DNA of 14,290 nt from positions 1 through 14,290 of the forward strand of contig ONXE01000025.1 of NCBI GenBank assembly GCA_900321775.1. Reading direction: 5' to 3'. A model generated the notes under the pieces. That model was not told the DNA's origin, did no database searches, and saw only the letters and a program-made list of their open reading frames with translations. The position numbers and the translations under genes are program-made. This DNA comes from an uncultured Bacteroidales bacterium. GTDB taxonomy: Bacteria > Bacteroidota > Bacteroidia > Bacteroidales > Paludibacteraceae. Of the stretch, positions 5,346-13,933 are shown piece by piece. Positions within the stretch are counted from its first letter, which is position 1, and each line of letters opens with the position of its first letter.

Positions 5346-6824
5346 GTGGTTGCCCTCGTGCTTAGTTTCTTCGTGGTTCTGGAATGGTTTCCGCTTTCTA
5401 CGCAGATTCCGTTCCAGAAATACGGTGTTTTTGCGGCCGTGTTCTGCAGCGTATGGCTTGTCTCGGCGTATCTGATGCACCGATATGTGCGGGTCAAGTA
5501 TCAGAAAATAGACATCTCCATCTACCGCCTGCTTTTCTCGGCAACGCTTACTTTTGGCGTTATGCTGGTGTACATGTACGCTATCCCTCCACGTCGCAAC
5601 TACTCGATTTGGGTATTGCTGACCATCTGGATTGTGATGGTTGCATGGGCGATAGTCATCTTGATTATCTCGCATGCCTACAACTACGCCACCTATGCTG
5701 AACCCGAACCGCAGCGTACCTTAGACCGAGGACCGCAACCCGTACTTAGAGCACCTGTCTCGCGCGATGCCGCTCAGGTTGAGGCTATCCGAAAGGTCAT
5801 TGCAGACACGGCTTCGCCGCTACTACCGCTGTTCTTGGACAAGTATCTGGACATCAGTTCGTCCAACACCTTCGTGCTACGCTCGGCCGAGATGTTCAAC
5901 ATCCTCAAACTCAGGGACTATCGCTTCGATGTGATTATTAACCTCATGCCGCTGAACCAGATACGTGGTATCAACCACATGTTCGGGGTCATCAATGACA
6001 AACTGCCTGACGACGGATTGTATGTGTGCTGCTACGAGCCGCAATCAACCACAAAGCGCAAGATGCTCACGCGCTTTACGCCGGTCTTCGGATGGATGTA
6101 CTACTTCACACAGTACCTCTTCAAGCGTGTTCTCCCTAAGATATTCATGACCGAGCGTCTGTATTTCGACCTGACCGAGGGCAAGGATCGTATCCTCTCC
6201 AAAGCCGAAGTGCTGGGCCGACTATGCTACTGCGGCTTCGAGATTGTGGCGGAGCATAAGTACGGCGACCTGACCTATGTCATCGCGCGACGTTCATTCA
6301 CACCTGCGACCATTCACAAAAAACGCTACGGAATCCTCGTCCAATTGGAGCGAGTAGGGAAGAACGGACAGCCTATTCTGGTTTATAAGTTCCGCACGAT
6401 GCACCCGTACTCGGAGTATATCCAGTCCTATATCTACGACAAGTACTCGCTGCAAGCAGGCGGTAAATTTAAGCGCGATATACGTGTTACCACCACGGGA
6501 AGGTGGCTTCGCAAGGCTTTTGTGGACGAATGGCCTATGTTGCTGAACCTCTTCCAAGGGGATGTCAAACTGATAGGAGTGCGTCCTATCTCACAGCAGT
6601 ACCTGAGTTTGTATTCGCCGGAACTACAGGAGAAACGACTCCATCACAAACCCGGACTGATGCCGCCTTTCTACGCCGACATGCCCTCCACGCTGGACGA
6701 GATACAGCAGTCGGAGATGCGCTATCTGGACAGTTGTGAGCGACGTGGCACTTTCCTTACGGATATCATCTATTTCTTCAAGATAAGCGTGAACCTGCTG
6801 TTCCGTCACGCGCATAGTAATTAG
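5346..6824 (+). CDS. Membrane-anchored sugar transferase, three-part
   Basis: 492 residues from the GTG at 5346. Four hydrophobic helices (about 1-15, 27-48, 61-80, 87-109) are followed by a central alpha/beta domain (about 140-315). Its segment DVIINLMPLNQIRG and the KLPDDG..V..YEPQ pattern recall the second half of a Rossmann methyltransferase-like fold. The C-terminal part is a bacterial sugar transferase (polyprenyl-phosphate phosphoglycosyl transferase) domain: YKFRTM (347-352), VDEWPML with the catalytic-type Asp-Glu pair D394/E395, GDVKLIGVRP and KPGLMPPF. The membrane re-entrant helix that normally precedes the KFR motif in PglC/WbaP is absent: only HKKRYGILVQLERVG lies there. The family links a sugar phosphate to a lipid carrier to begin polysaccharide synthesis; here the activity is inferred. 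The frame is open back to 5268 with protein-like codons (…PYWNYVIEDV), so the true start may be upstream and non-ATG. The stop is 1 base before the Wzi-like gene. Confidence 0.8.
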   Translation: MVALVLSFFVVLEWFPLSTQIPFQKYGVFAAVFCSVWLVSAYLMHRYVRVKYQKIDISIYRLLFSATLTFGVMLVYMYAIPPRRNYSIWVLLTIWIVMVAWAIVILIISHAYNYATYAEPEPQRTLDRGPQPVLRAPVSRDAAQVEAIRKVIADTASPLLPLFLDKYLDISSSNTFVLRSAEMFNILKLRDYRFDVIINLMPLNQIRGINHMFGVINDKLPDDGLYVCCYEPQSTTKRKMLTRFTPVFGWMYYFTQYLFKRVLPKIFMTERLYFDLTEGKDRILSKAEVLGRLCYCGFEIVAEHKYGDLTYVIARRSFTPATIHKKRYGILVQLERVGKNGQPILVYKFRTMHPYSEYIQSYIYDKYSLQAGGKFKRDIRVTTTGRWLRKAFVDEWPMLLNLFQGDVKLIGVRPISQQYLSLYSPELQEKRLHHKPGLMPPFYADMPSTLDEIQQSEMRYLDSCERRGTFLTDIIYFFKISVNLLFRHAHSN

Positions 6825-6825
6825 T

Positions 6826-8601
6826 ATGAAACGACTTGTACATATCGTATCGGCTATTCTGCTGGTAGGTACTCTTTCGGCACAGAATATCCCCGAAGCC
6901 CTGGAATATACGCAGATATACGACTATCTGGACGAGCTCGCTACAGACGGCGTCATCCATATCAATAGTGCCCTCAAGCCATTCAACCGCAACACCATTG
7001 CTGCGCTACTTAGGGAGGCGCAACAGAAAGATTCGCTGCTCAACCAACGTCAGCGCGACGACCTGGTGTTCTACATGCAGGACTTTGCCCTCGAACTGGA
7101 CACCATGCCCGACTACCGCTTGTATGGCTTTGAGAACAAGGCGCAATGGACCGACCGTCGCACCTTCAACCTCTCGCTCGTAGAGCCCGCGTTCCACTAT
7201 CGAACCGACAACAGCAACTTTAAGATGATGCTCAAACCCATCCTTGGCATGGACATCTATGCCTCCAAGAAAGGCGTGATAACCAAGCGTTGGTACGGCG
7301 CAGAGATACAAATGGACATCGTCAACCATGTGTCTGTTTGGGGCTCACTGCGCGACAACTCATGGAGTGGGCCGCTAATCGTGGATGCGCAGTATCTGAA
7401 CAATATGCCCGGCTCGCAATTCACCGTGGTCAAGACGCATGATTTCTCCGATTCACGCGGCGGCATCAGCGTCTATGACTGGTGGGGTAGCATCAGTCTG
7501 CAGCGCGAGAAGATTCGCTGGGGTGATGCCTATCATGCCTCCAATATCATCTCCGACCGCGCGCCGGCTTTCCCTATGCTCAGCCTGAACATCAAGCCCT
7601 GCCGGTGGTTCGAGTTCAATTATTTCCATGCTTGGCTCGTCAGCAACGAACTCGATTCGACCTACTACTATACTGAGACGTTCACCGAAGGCGGCACGAA
7701 ACGTCACTACCGTCCTGCAGGTAAGTACATGGCCGCTAATATGTTTACATTCAGTCCTATACGCCAACTGTCGTTCTCGTTCGGTAACTCCATCGTCTAT
7801 GCCGAACGCAGCCCACAGGCCATCTATTTCATACCTATCGCCTTCTTCAAATCCCTGGATCATCTGATGACCAAGGGGCTGGGCACGGAGAACCAGAACT
7901 CGCAGATGTTCTTCACTATCTCTACCCGCAACCTCAAGCACCTGCACGTCTATGGTTCGGTGTTTGTGGACGAGTTCAAACTGGCGCGCCTGAAGAAATC
8001 GAACCCCGAACACAATATCGTGTCTTGGCTCGTAGGCTTCAACTGGAGCGGCTGGCCGGTAACAAGCTTGAGTCTGAAAGGCGAGTTCCAGCGCACCAAC
8101 AGCCTGACTTACGACCACTCCATTCCTACGCTTACCTACGCCTCCAACAGTTATAACCTGGGGCACTATATGGGCGGCAATTCGCAGACTATCTTCGCCG
8201 AACTGCAGTATAAGCCCGTGCGCGGTTTGTCGCTGAAAATCAATTACACCTGCGACACCAAGTACAACGTGTACGACTATATCCGCTCCATCAACAGCGA
8301 AATCATTGCCTACAAGCCCTTCGACGAGCGGGCCTGGCAGAACGACATCTTCGGCTTCGACGCGACGTACGAGATCTTCAACAACTGCTATGCAGTCATC
8401 AATTTCCAGTACAACAACGCCCGCGCTTTTACACCTTCGTCGGAGCGCAAGGCCGGCGAGGACCGCGGCTGGAATGCAGACGGCACGTCACTCAACCTCG
8501 GCGGAGACGAGTTGGCAACCTATTACCTGAACAAGTTCACGCCCGTCTATTATCAGGGCAAGAACTTCACGTTTATGTGCGGACTGAGTTTTAGTTTCTG
8601 A
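6826..8601 (+). CDS. Wzi-like capsule assembly outer-membrane barrel
   Basis: 591 residues with a signal peptide (about 1-19, LLVGTLSA, then QN). The mature N-terminus has the pattern of the capsule assembly Wzi family in Bacteroidota: YDYLDELATDGVI, KPFNR..IAALL. This is followed by a long run of alternating polar/aromatic strands and the terminal strand FTFMCGLSFSF ending in Phe, the usual BAM recognition signal. The middle motif IRWGDAYHASNIISDRAPAFP is typical of this family as I remember it. Wzi of E. coli is a lectin-like barrel that attaches capsule to the cell surface. This protein probably anchors or helps export surface polysaccharide, in step with the sugar transferase encoded 1 base upstream, a spacing that suggests translational coupling. 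The OmpH-like chaperone of the same operon could assist its folding. I do not assign the symbol wzi, because similarity is at family level only. Confidence 0.8.
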   Translation: MKRLVHIVSAILLVGTLSAQNIPEALEYTQIYDYLDELATDGVIHINSALKPFNRNTIAALLREAQQKDSLLNQRQRDDLVFYMQDFALELDTMPDYRLYGFENKAQWTDRRTFNLSLVEPAFHYRTDNSNFKMMLKPILGMDIYASKKGVITKRWYGAEIQMDIVNHVSVWGSLRDNSWSGPLIVDAQYLNNMPGSQFTVVKTHDFSDSRGGISVYDWWGSISLQREKIRWGDAYHASNIISDRAPAFPMLSLNIKPCRWFEFNYFHAWLVSNELDSTYYYTETFTEGGTKRHYRPAGKYMAANMFTFSPIRQLSFSFGNSIVYAERSPQAIYFIPIAFFKSLDHLMTKGLGTENQNSQMFFTISTRNLKHLHVYGSVFVDEFKLARLKKSNPEHNIVSWLVGFNWSGWPVTSLSLKGEFQRTNSLTYDHSIPTLTYASNSYNLGHYMGGNSQTIFAELQYKPVRGLSLKINYTCDTKYNVYDYIRSINSEIIAYKPFDERAWQNDIFGFDATYEIFNNCYAVINFQYNNARAFTPSSERKAGEDRGWNADGTSLNLGGDELATYYLNKFTPVYYQGKNFTFMCGLSFSF

Positions 8602-8619
8602 TGATTAGGTTGTGAAAAC

Positions 8620-9576
8620 ATGTGGCAGAAACTGAGAAATAACATGCTTTTTATAGCTCTCCTCGTGGGCAGTTTCTTCGGCGTGCTGGAGGGTAGGGGC
8701 GTACTTAATTGGCACACGCCTTCGTGGGTCGTGCCGGCGCTGCTGTTCTGCATGCTCTTCCTTGCCTTCTGCAAAATTAATCCCCGACAACTGCGTCTTC
8801 GCGGCTGGCATATGGTGCTGCTGGCATATCAGATTGTGGGCAGTTTGGCGGTGTTCTTCTTGGTTCGTCCGTTCTCGCCTTTGTTGGCGCAGGGACTGAT
8901 GATTTGTGTGCTTATGCCTACGGCCACAGCTGCACCGATTATCACTGACCGTCTGGGCGGAGATATTACGCAAATCACGGCTTATGTGATGCTCAGCAAC
9001 ATCATGACCGCCCTGTTCGTGCCGCTGTTCTTCCCCTTCGTCAATCCTGCCGTAGAAATCACCTACATCGACCGTTTTCTGCAGATTCTCAAACACATAG
9101 CACCGCTGCTGTTTATCCCGTTCTTCGGAGCATGGCTGCTGCGCCTCACCTATGATGCCTTCATGCGTCGACAGAACCGCCCAGAGCGCTTCAACCTGCC
9201 CGGCCCGCTGGCTTCACTGCCTTTTTATCTGTGGGTGTGCCTGATTGTCATCCTCATCGCCCGCACCGTACGTGACCTCTACCACTATCAGGGCGAACTG
9301 TTCCCGCTAATCGGGTTGTTCGTCGGCACGATGATTATCTGCCTCGGTCAATTCCTGCTTGGTCGTTACGTTGGCAGCCGTTGCTCATTCAAAGGCGCTG
9401 CTGTCACAGCCGGACAGTCACTCGGACAAAAAAACTCAGCTCTGGCCATTTGGATGACTCAGAGCTGGTTGAATCCGCTCGCGGCATTAGCGCCTGCGGC
9501 ATATATAATCTGGCAAAACCTGTTTAATAGTTGGCAACTTGTCCGAGCAGCTCGTGAACGAACGTCTCGCGGTTGA
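8620..9576 (+). CDS. BASS-type sodium symporter family transporter
   Basis: 318 residues and very hydrophobic, with about nine to ten membrane helices (first at 8-25, then about 37-52, 64-84, 90-108, 118-141, 157-177, 200-216, 228-247, 258-300). The segment LMPTATAAPIITDRLGGD (98-115) and the late AGQSLGQKNSALAIWMTQSW (264-283) followed by NPLAALAPAAY are the two conserved, pseudo-symmetric core regions of the bile acid:sodium symporter / BASS superfamily. These couple Na+ to uptake of organic anions; the substrate cannot be read from the sequence. It lies 18 bases after the Wzi-like gene and ends the plus-strand operon. Its last 17 codons (about 302-318, a basic tail ARERTSRG) overlap the 3' end of ftsY on the other strand and may be a poorly conserved addition. 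Confidence 0.8.
   Translation: MWQKLRNNMLFIALLVGSFFGVLEGRGVLNWHTPSWVVPALLFCMLFLAFCKINPRQLRLRGWHMVLLAYQIVGSLAVFFLVRPFSPLLAQGLMICVLMPTATAAPIITDRLGGDITQITAYVMLSNIMTALFVPLFFPFVNPAVEITYIDRFLQILKHIAPLLFIPFFGAWLLRLTYDAFMRRQNRPERFNLPGPLASLPFYLWVCLIVILIARTVRDLYHYQGELFPLIGLFVGTMIICLGQFLLGRYVGSRCSFKGAAVTAGQSLGQKNSALAIWMTQSWLNPLAALAPAAYIIWQNLFNSWQLVRAARERTSRG
9428..9467 (-). terminator. Intrinsic terminator for the ftsY unit, inside the BASS gene
   Basis: Read on the minus strand, CAGCTCTG (9467-9460) pairs with CAGAGCTG (9444-9437) over a 15-base loop that can itself form a CCA/TGG pair. The stem is followed by AG and then seven T (9434-9428). It lies 56 bases beyond the ftsY stop. Geometry and T run fit rho-independent termination, although the loop is rather large. 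It is embedded in the codons for the conserved end of the transporter. Confidence 0.6.
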
Positions 9577-10492
9577 ACACCTGCAGGTCTGTCATCTTCT
9601 CACCTAAACCAATGTAACGAACCGGTATCTTGAAGCGGTCGCTGATGCCGATAACAACGCCCCCTTTAGCAGTGCCGTCCAGTTTGGTGATGGCCAGAGA
9701 AGTCACTTGCGTGGCTTTGCTGAACTGCTCCGCCTGGATATAAGCGTTTTGACCTGTACTTCCGTCCAACACAAGCATCACGTCGTGAGGTGCATCGGGA
9801 ACCACTTTCTGCATTACATTTTTGATCTTGGTCAGCTCGTTCATCAGGTTGACTTTGTTGTGCAGACGTCCTGCCGTATCGATGAGCACCACGTCTATGT
9901 CGTTGGCTACAGCGGACTGAAGCGTGTCAAAAGCCACGCTGGCCGGGTCGCTGCCCTGTTGCTGCTTGACAACAGGTACACCCACGCGCTCGCCCCAGAT
10001 ACACAACTGCTCTACTGCTGCTGCGCGGAACGTGTCTGCTGCGCCCAGCATCACTTTCTTCCCGGCCTGTTTGTACTGATAAGCCAGTTTGCCGATAGTA
10101 GTGGTCTTGCCCACGCCATTGACGCCTACGACCATGATTACATAAGGCTTGCAGGGTAGGGGTGCATCGAAATCGGGCTGCATGACCACGTTGTTCTCCT
10201 GCAAAAGCGATGATACCTCCTGCAACAGAATCTTGTTCAGTTCAGCAGTGCTGACGTATTTGTCACGTTTCACGCGTTCCTGTACCCGCTCCACTATGCG
10301 CAGGGTTGTCTCTACGCCCACGTCGCTGGAGATAAGCGCTTCCTCCAGGTTGTCAAGCACCTCATCATCCACTTCAGACTTGCCGATGATAGCATGACTG
10401 ATCTTGGACAACACACTTTGCTTGGACGTCTCGAGGCCTTTCTCCAGCGTCTCTTTCTCTTCTTTGGATTTGAATAACCCGAAAAATGCCAT
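9524..10492 (-). CDS. ftsY: Signal recognition particle receptor FtsY
   Basis: 322 residues, a complete NG-type SRP GTPase. It receives ribosome-nascent chain complexes from Ffh at the inner membrane so that membrane proteins insert co-translationally. The start MAFFGLFKSKEEKETLEKGL is the short lipid-binding amphipathic helix, with no long acidic A domain. The N domain covers about 20-100. GTPase motifs are G1 GVNGVGKTT (123-131), DTFRAAA (153-159), G3 DTAGR (205-209), G4 TKLDG (269-273) and G5 GLGE (295-298), all intact. It is the last gene of the minus-strand unit, 68 bases after the DUF5723-like gene, with an A-rich leader before the ATG. The 3' end overlaps the BASS gene by 53 bp. Confidence 0.97.
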   Translation of the reverse strand: MAFFGLFKSKEEKETLEKGLETSKQSVLSKISHAIIGKSEVDDEVLDNLEEALISSDVGVETTLRIVERVQERVKRDKYVSTAELNKILLQEVSSLLQENNVVMQPDFDAPLPCKPYVIMVVGVNGVGKTTTIGKLAYQYKQAGKKVMLGAADTFRAAAVEQLCIWGERVGVPVVKQQQGSDPASVAFDTLQSAVANDIDVVLIDTAGRLHNKVNLMNELTKIKNVMQKVVPDAPHDVMLVLDGSTGQNAYIQAEQFSKATQVTSLAITKLDGTAKGGVVIGISDRFKIPVRYIGLGEKMTDLQVFNRETFVHELLGQVANY

Positions 10493-10560
10493 GTATTCTT
10501 GTTTTTGTTCTTATCTTCGCTACGCTACGAACAATCGTATGCGAGTTTTGTTCCTTGTTC

Positions 10561-12054
10561 CTAATTCTTAGGTGCAATAGTCGGCTCTGCCAGACTGGGT
10601 TTCTTCTGCTTCCAACCCCATACTATGCCTAAACCCAATTCAGCATTGATACCCTGAGTCTTGTAGGGAATGCAGTATTTGCCGTCGTATGCAGCATAGG
10701 TCAATGGCACGTAGTCCGCAGCTACGGAGATGATGAACGGGCCCAGACGCAGACCCAGGCCTGCACCTATATTGCTCCATTTGCCGTTCAGGAACGAGTA
10801 ACTTACGCCGAAGTTGAACCACGAAGCAGGGCGTACGGCAGCGCCAAACGTCACTTCCTCGTAGAAACGGCTGTTGTAATACATCGTCTTCGAATAGATG
10901 CCCAAACCGATGATGTCGTTCACCAGATTTACCTCTGCACCCACGTTCAGTTTCATTGTGATAGGTGCGAAGAATCCTTTCTTGCCCTCCTCTGAGGTAA
11001 GCGCGTTTTCGTAAACGTTCTGCAGACGTGCTTTCACTGTGTCGCCCAACATCTGGCCGTCGAACTTGCCGTCCGGACCTACATAGTCGCTGTAGTTGAG
11101 CTGGCCCATGCCGCTAAACGTGCCGTCCACGTTGTAGTTGTACTGACGCCCGTTCAGCCAATAGATAGCACCGATGTCGGTAAACGCAAGCGATAACGTT
11201 ACATATTTGACAGGTTTTACCTGGAAACCGGCGTCAATCGCAGCACCGTAACCGTTGAAATAGCTCTTCACATCGGTAAATGCCAGATTCTCTTGGAAGT
11301 TGTAGCCGCCTTCGCCAAACGTAGCAGCGTCGAGGTTGGTGGGGTAGGTCTTGAGCGGACCTGCCATGCGGATAGCGCCATTGCCATGCAAAGCCCACTC
11401 GTCCGGACTCATGTTCAGCATCAGTTCGTTGTTCTTCAGCCCTACAAAGGCGTGGCCTGCTAGCGCTTTCACCTTGAAACCCCAGGTCCAAATCTCTGCT
11501 TCCGTACGGGAGTAGCCCACTGCAAGTTCCGAATAGAGCGAAGCCTGTACACCCAGCGCCTTCAGGTTGAAGTCGTTTGCTCCCTCCAGGTTGGTCATAC
11601 CGCCGCCCAACGCAAACCTGAACAGGTCCTTCGGCATCGACACACCTGCGTCAACACGCTCATTGAGGTTGAAATGCAGATAACCGCCGTGACTTGTGCG
11701 CCAACCAAAGCCCAGCAGCGCAATATTCAGGTTCGTGTTAATAAGCGTGCTCTGACGGAACGCGTCCAACAGGTTCACACCGCTATTGGGATTCAGCGTC
11801 CACATCGATGTGCCGCCCTGATTGATAACCAGATTGCTCAGCGAGAGCGAGTTGTTGCCTGCATATAGACTGATGTGGCTCAAAGCCGGCAGATACAGGT
11901 AACCTTCGGTAATCGGCTCAAAGGCCGGATTGATAAAATGACGATAAGGAGCATTATACAGCAGGTTGGTGGTAGCCACTTCCGATTGTGCACTTGCTGT
12001 CAGACTTAATAAGCCGAAAAGGCAGATAAGACCAAATGATTTTACTCGTTTCAT
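10561..12054 (-). CDS. DUF5723-like outer-membrane beta-barrel protein
   Basis: 497 residues. The signal peptide (about 1-22, CLFGLLSLTASA, then QS) precedes a mature protein beginning LLYNAPYRHFINPAFEP. The 'NPA' near the start and the many alternating strands rich in Gly, Tyr and Phe recall PorV/FadL-like and DUF5723-type barrels of Bacteroidota. Phrases such as VTLSLAFTDIGAIYW, WFNFGVSYSF and GLGLRLGPFIISVAADYVPL are barrel strands. It ends with a Lys/Pro-rich tail (WGWKQKKPSLAEPTIAPKN) and carries no OmpA-type peptidoglycan domain, which some members have. The function of the family is unknown to me; some relatives work with gliding or secretion systems. The ATG is 2 bases after the stop of the lipoprotein gene, so the two are translationally coupled and probably work together. 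Confidence 0.72.
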   Translation of the reverse strand: MKRVKSFGLICLFGLLSLTASAQSEVATTNLLYNAPYRHFINPAFEPITEGYLYLPALSHISLYAGNNSLSLSNLVINQGGTSMWTLNPNSGVNLLDAFRQSTLINTNLNIALLGFGWRTSHGGYLHFNLNERVDAGVSMPKDLFRFALGGGMTNLEGANDFNLKALGVQASLYSELAVGYSRTEAEIWTWGFKVKALAGHAFVGLKNNELMLNMSPDEWALHGNGAIRMAGPLKTYPTNLDAATFGEGGYNFQENLAFTDVKSYFNGYGAAIDAGFQVKPVKYVTLSLAFTDIGAIYWLNGRQYNYNVDGTFSGMGQLNYSDYVGPDGKFDGQMLGDTVKARLQNVYENALTSEEGKKGFFAPITMKLNVGAEVNLVNDIIGLGIYSKTMYYNSRFYEEVTFGAAVRPASWFNFGVSYSFLNGKWSNIGAGLGLRLGPFIISVAADYVPLTYAAYDGKYCIPYKTQGINAELGLGIVWGWKQKKPSLAEPTIAPKN

Positions 12055-12056
12055 GA

Positions 12057-13868
12057 CTATTTCTCCTTTCCGTTAGAACCAAACTCCAGTTTCAGATAAG
12101 CATCCAAGTCAGCGACCACGGCGATCTTGAAACTCAGTCCGCCTTGTTTGCTGAGAGCAATAGGATAGGCCTCCAGAGGCACGTCGTTCAGGTCCGCTCC
12201 AAGCTTCGTGTCGCACAACTTGAGGGAGTAGATGAACTTCTTGATTTCGCTCAACTTGCCTATTTTGTCCTCTGTCACACTGACAACCAACTTCTCCTCG
12301 CTCGGAACCAGTTTGCCTGCAGAAGCGTCCCACTCCGCGGAAGCGGGGATAGTCAGCGGTTGCATTACCATCACTTGAACGTCGTTAGCGTCCAAAGGTA
12401 TAAGCGTCAACTTGATATTGAACGGCATCATGTTCTTCACCGTCAGAACCAAACTCAGCGAGTCGATTTCGATGCTGTCCACAACATCTTGGCCCGACAG
12501 CAGTGAATCCAGCGACATCTTGTTGATATTCACATCTTTAAGGGTGTCTTGAACAGTCAGATTCAGTCCCTTGTTGAACTCGAACGGCATCGACATCTCT
12601 GCGTCTATCTTCACATTCGTCTGCTTGGTCAAACGCATCTGCGGATAGTCGATGGCGGGGTTCATAAACACGTTATACGCGAAGTCCAGCGTGGCCGGCT
12701 CTACCGTAAACAGGTTGTCGATATGTCCCTCCGACGGCGCCTTCGAGAAATGGAACTCGTTGGTCTTCTCTGCGTCCAGCGGGTCATTCGGCTGAACAAG
12801 GTTGGTGAACAGCAGGTCCTTGGTGCGAATGCCGTCCCATTCGGCATAAGCTTTCTCGCCGGTGTTGCGGTCCGTGGCGGACAGGTTGTCTATATGGATA
12901 GCCAGCGGTGCGCCGATGCCTGTCGTCACAGCCAGATTAATCTTCGGATCGGCAAACGGCAACTTGATGTTCACAAGTGACTCCGGCAGCATATCACCGA
13001 AGTTGATACTCATCACATCACCCGTTTCGATGTCCGAAGTGTCGAAATAGCCAAACACGGCAGCGTAGTCCAGCGTCGAGGCACTGAAGGCGAACTCGAA
13101 CGCCGATGAGCGCTGGATCATGATGGTCTCGCCGTTCTCCAGACTCAGCGTGAAACGAATCATCAGGGTAATCGAGTCGATGGCGTTCTCCACGCTCAAA
13201 GGCTGGTTGTGGTCCTTCACCAGGTCCAGCACGAAATTGTCGATGTTGACCGTTATCTGCTGACCGTAACCCTTGCCTTCCAGGTCCACGTTGATGATGT
13301 TGCCGCCGCTACGATGCATCTCGTCAGGCAAAATCAACTCGATACTCTCGATCTTGTCGAACGTCATTCCATCCATGTTCTCAATTGAGATCACGGCTTG
13401 GAACTGCGCCAAATTGATGATGGCGCTGTCGATACGCTCAGCCGAGCCTGCTTGGTTAATCTCGCCCAAACTGACACCTATCGGACAAGTCATCACCATA
13501 GGCTGACCGTTGCCGATCAGCGGGCCGTAACCGATAGGCAGCCATTCAGGCAGCAGGTCGCCAACGACCAGTTTGGCACTCGCGGGCTCGAAATACTCGG
13601 CCAGGTTAATCTCATCGAGAGACATCTCTTGATTAATCGACGACTGGACACAAAGCACTCCGTCCTCACGCACATACACCATCTCGCCAAAGTCCACGTT
13701 GCCCAGGAAATCGCCCAACTGGGCAGACATCTCACCTACCGGCAACGCAGCCCCGAAACTCAGCTTAACTGTCGGGTCGTCGATATTGGCGATATCCACG
13801 TCTGCACGGCATCCATACAGCCCCAGCAGCGCTACGCACAATAACGATTGAATTAGATGATTCTTCAT
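12057..13868 (-). CDS. Large putative lipoprotein, 603 aa
   Basis: I take the ATG at 13868. It begins a lipoprotein signal, MKNHLIQSLLCVALLGLYGC, with lipobox LYGC and C20 as the lipidated residue. The longer open frame back to 13943 would start upstream of the promoter at 13902-13933 and put 25 polar residues before the signal, so it is rejected. The mature protein is acidic and strand-rich with no cysteine pattern. Recurrent segments such as LVNIKLPFADPKINLAVTTG and LVLTVKNMMPFNIKLTLIPL resemble repeated beta-sandwich modules of Bacteroidota surface lipoproteins. I do not recognise a named family with confidence. The residues after C20 (RADVDIANIDD) are only moderately acidic, so export to the cell surface cannot be decided. 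It is the first gene of the unit with the DUF5723-like barrel (2-base gap) and ftsY. It may be the lipoprotein partner of that barrel. Confidence 0.75.
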   Translation of the reverse strand: MKNHLIQSLLCVALLGLYGCRADVDIANIDDPTVKLSFGAALPVGEMSAQLGDFLGNVDFGEMVYVREDGVLCVQSSINQEMSLDEINLAEYFEPASAKLVVGDLLPEWLPIGYGPLIGNGQPMVMTCPIGVSLGEINQAGSAERIDSAIINLAQFQAVISIENMDGMTFDKIESIELILPDEMHRSGGNIINVDLEGKGYGQQITVNIDNFVLDLVKDHNQPLSVENAIDSITLMIRFTLSLENGETIMIQRSSAFEFAFSASTLDYAAVFGYFDTSDIETGDVMSINFGDMLPESLVNIKLPFADPKINLAVTTGIGAPLAIHIDNLSATDRNTGEKAYAEWDGIRTKDLLFTNLVQPNDPLDAEKTNEFHFSKAPSEGHIDNLFTVEPATLDFAYNVFMNPAIDYPQMRLTKQTNVKIDAEMSMPFEFNKGLNLTVQDTLKDVNINKMSLDSLLSGQDVVDSIEIDSLSLVLTVKNMMPFNIKLTLIPLDANDVQVMVMQPLTIPASAEWDASAGKLVPSEEKLVVSVTEDKIGKLSEIKKFIYSLKLCDTKLGADLNDVPLEAYPIALSKQGGLSFKIAVVADLDAYLKLEFGSNGKEK

Positions 13869-13901
13869 AACTATATAGTGTGAATTAATACTTTCGCGCC
13901 G

Positions 13902-13933
13902 CAAAGTTAACACTTTTTTTTCATTCCACCAAA
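13902..13933 (-). promoter_or_regulatory. Promoter of the lipoprotein-barrel-ftsY unit
   Basis: On the minus strand a -33 TTTG (13933-13930) and a -7 TAACTTTG (13909-13902) are separated by 20 bases. Transcription should begin near 13896, about 28 bases before the ATG at 13868. This settles the choice of start codon for the lipoprotein. Confidence 0.8.
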
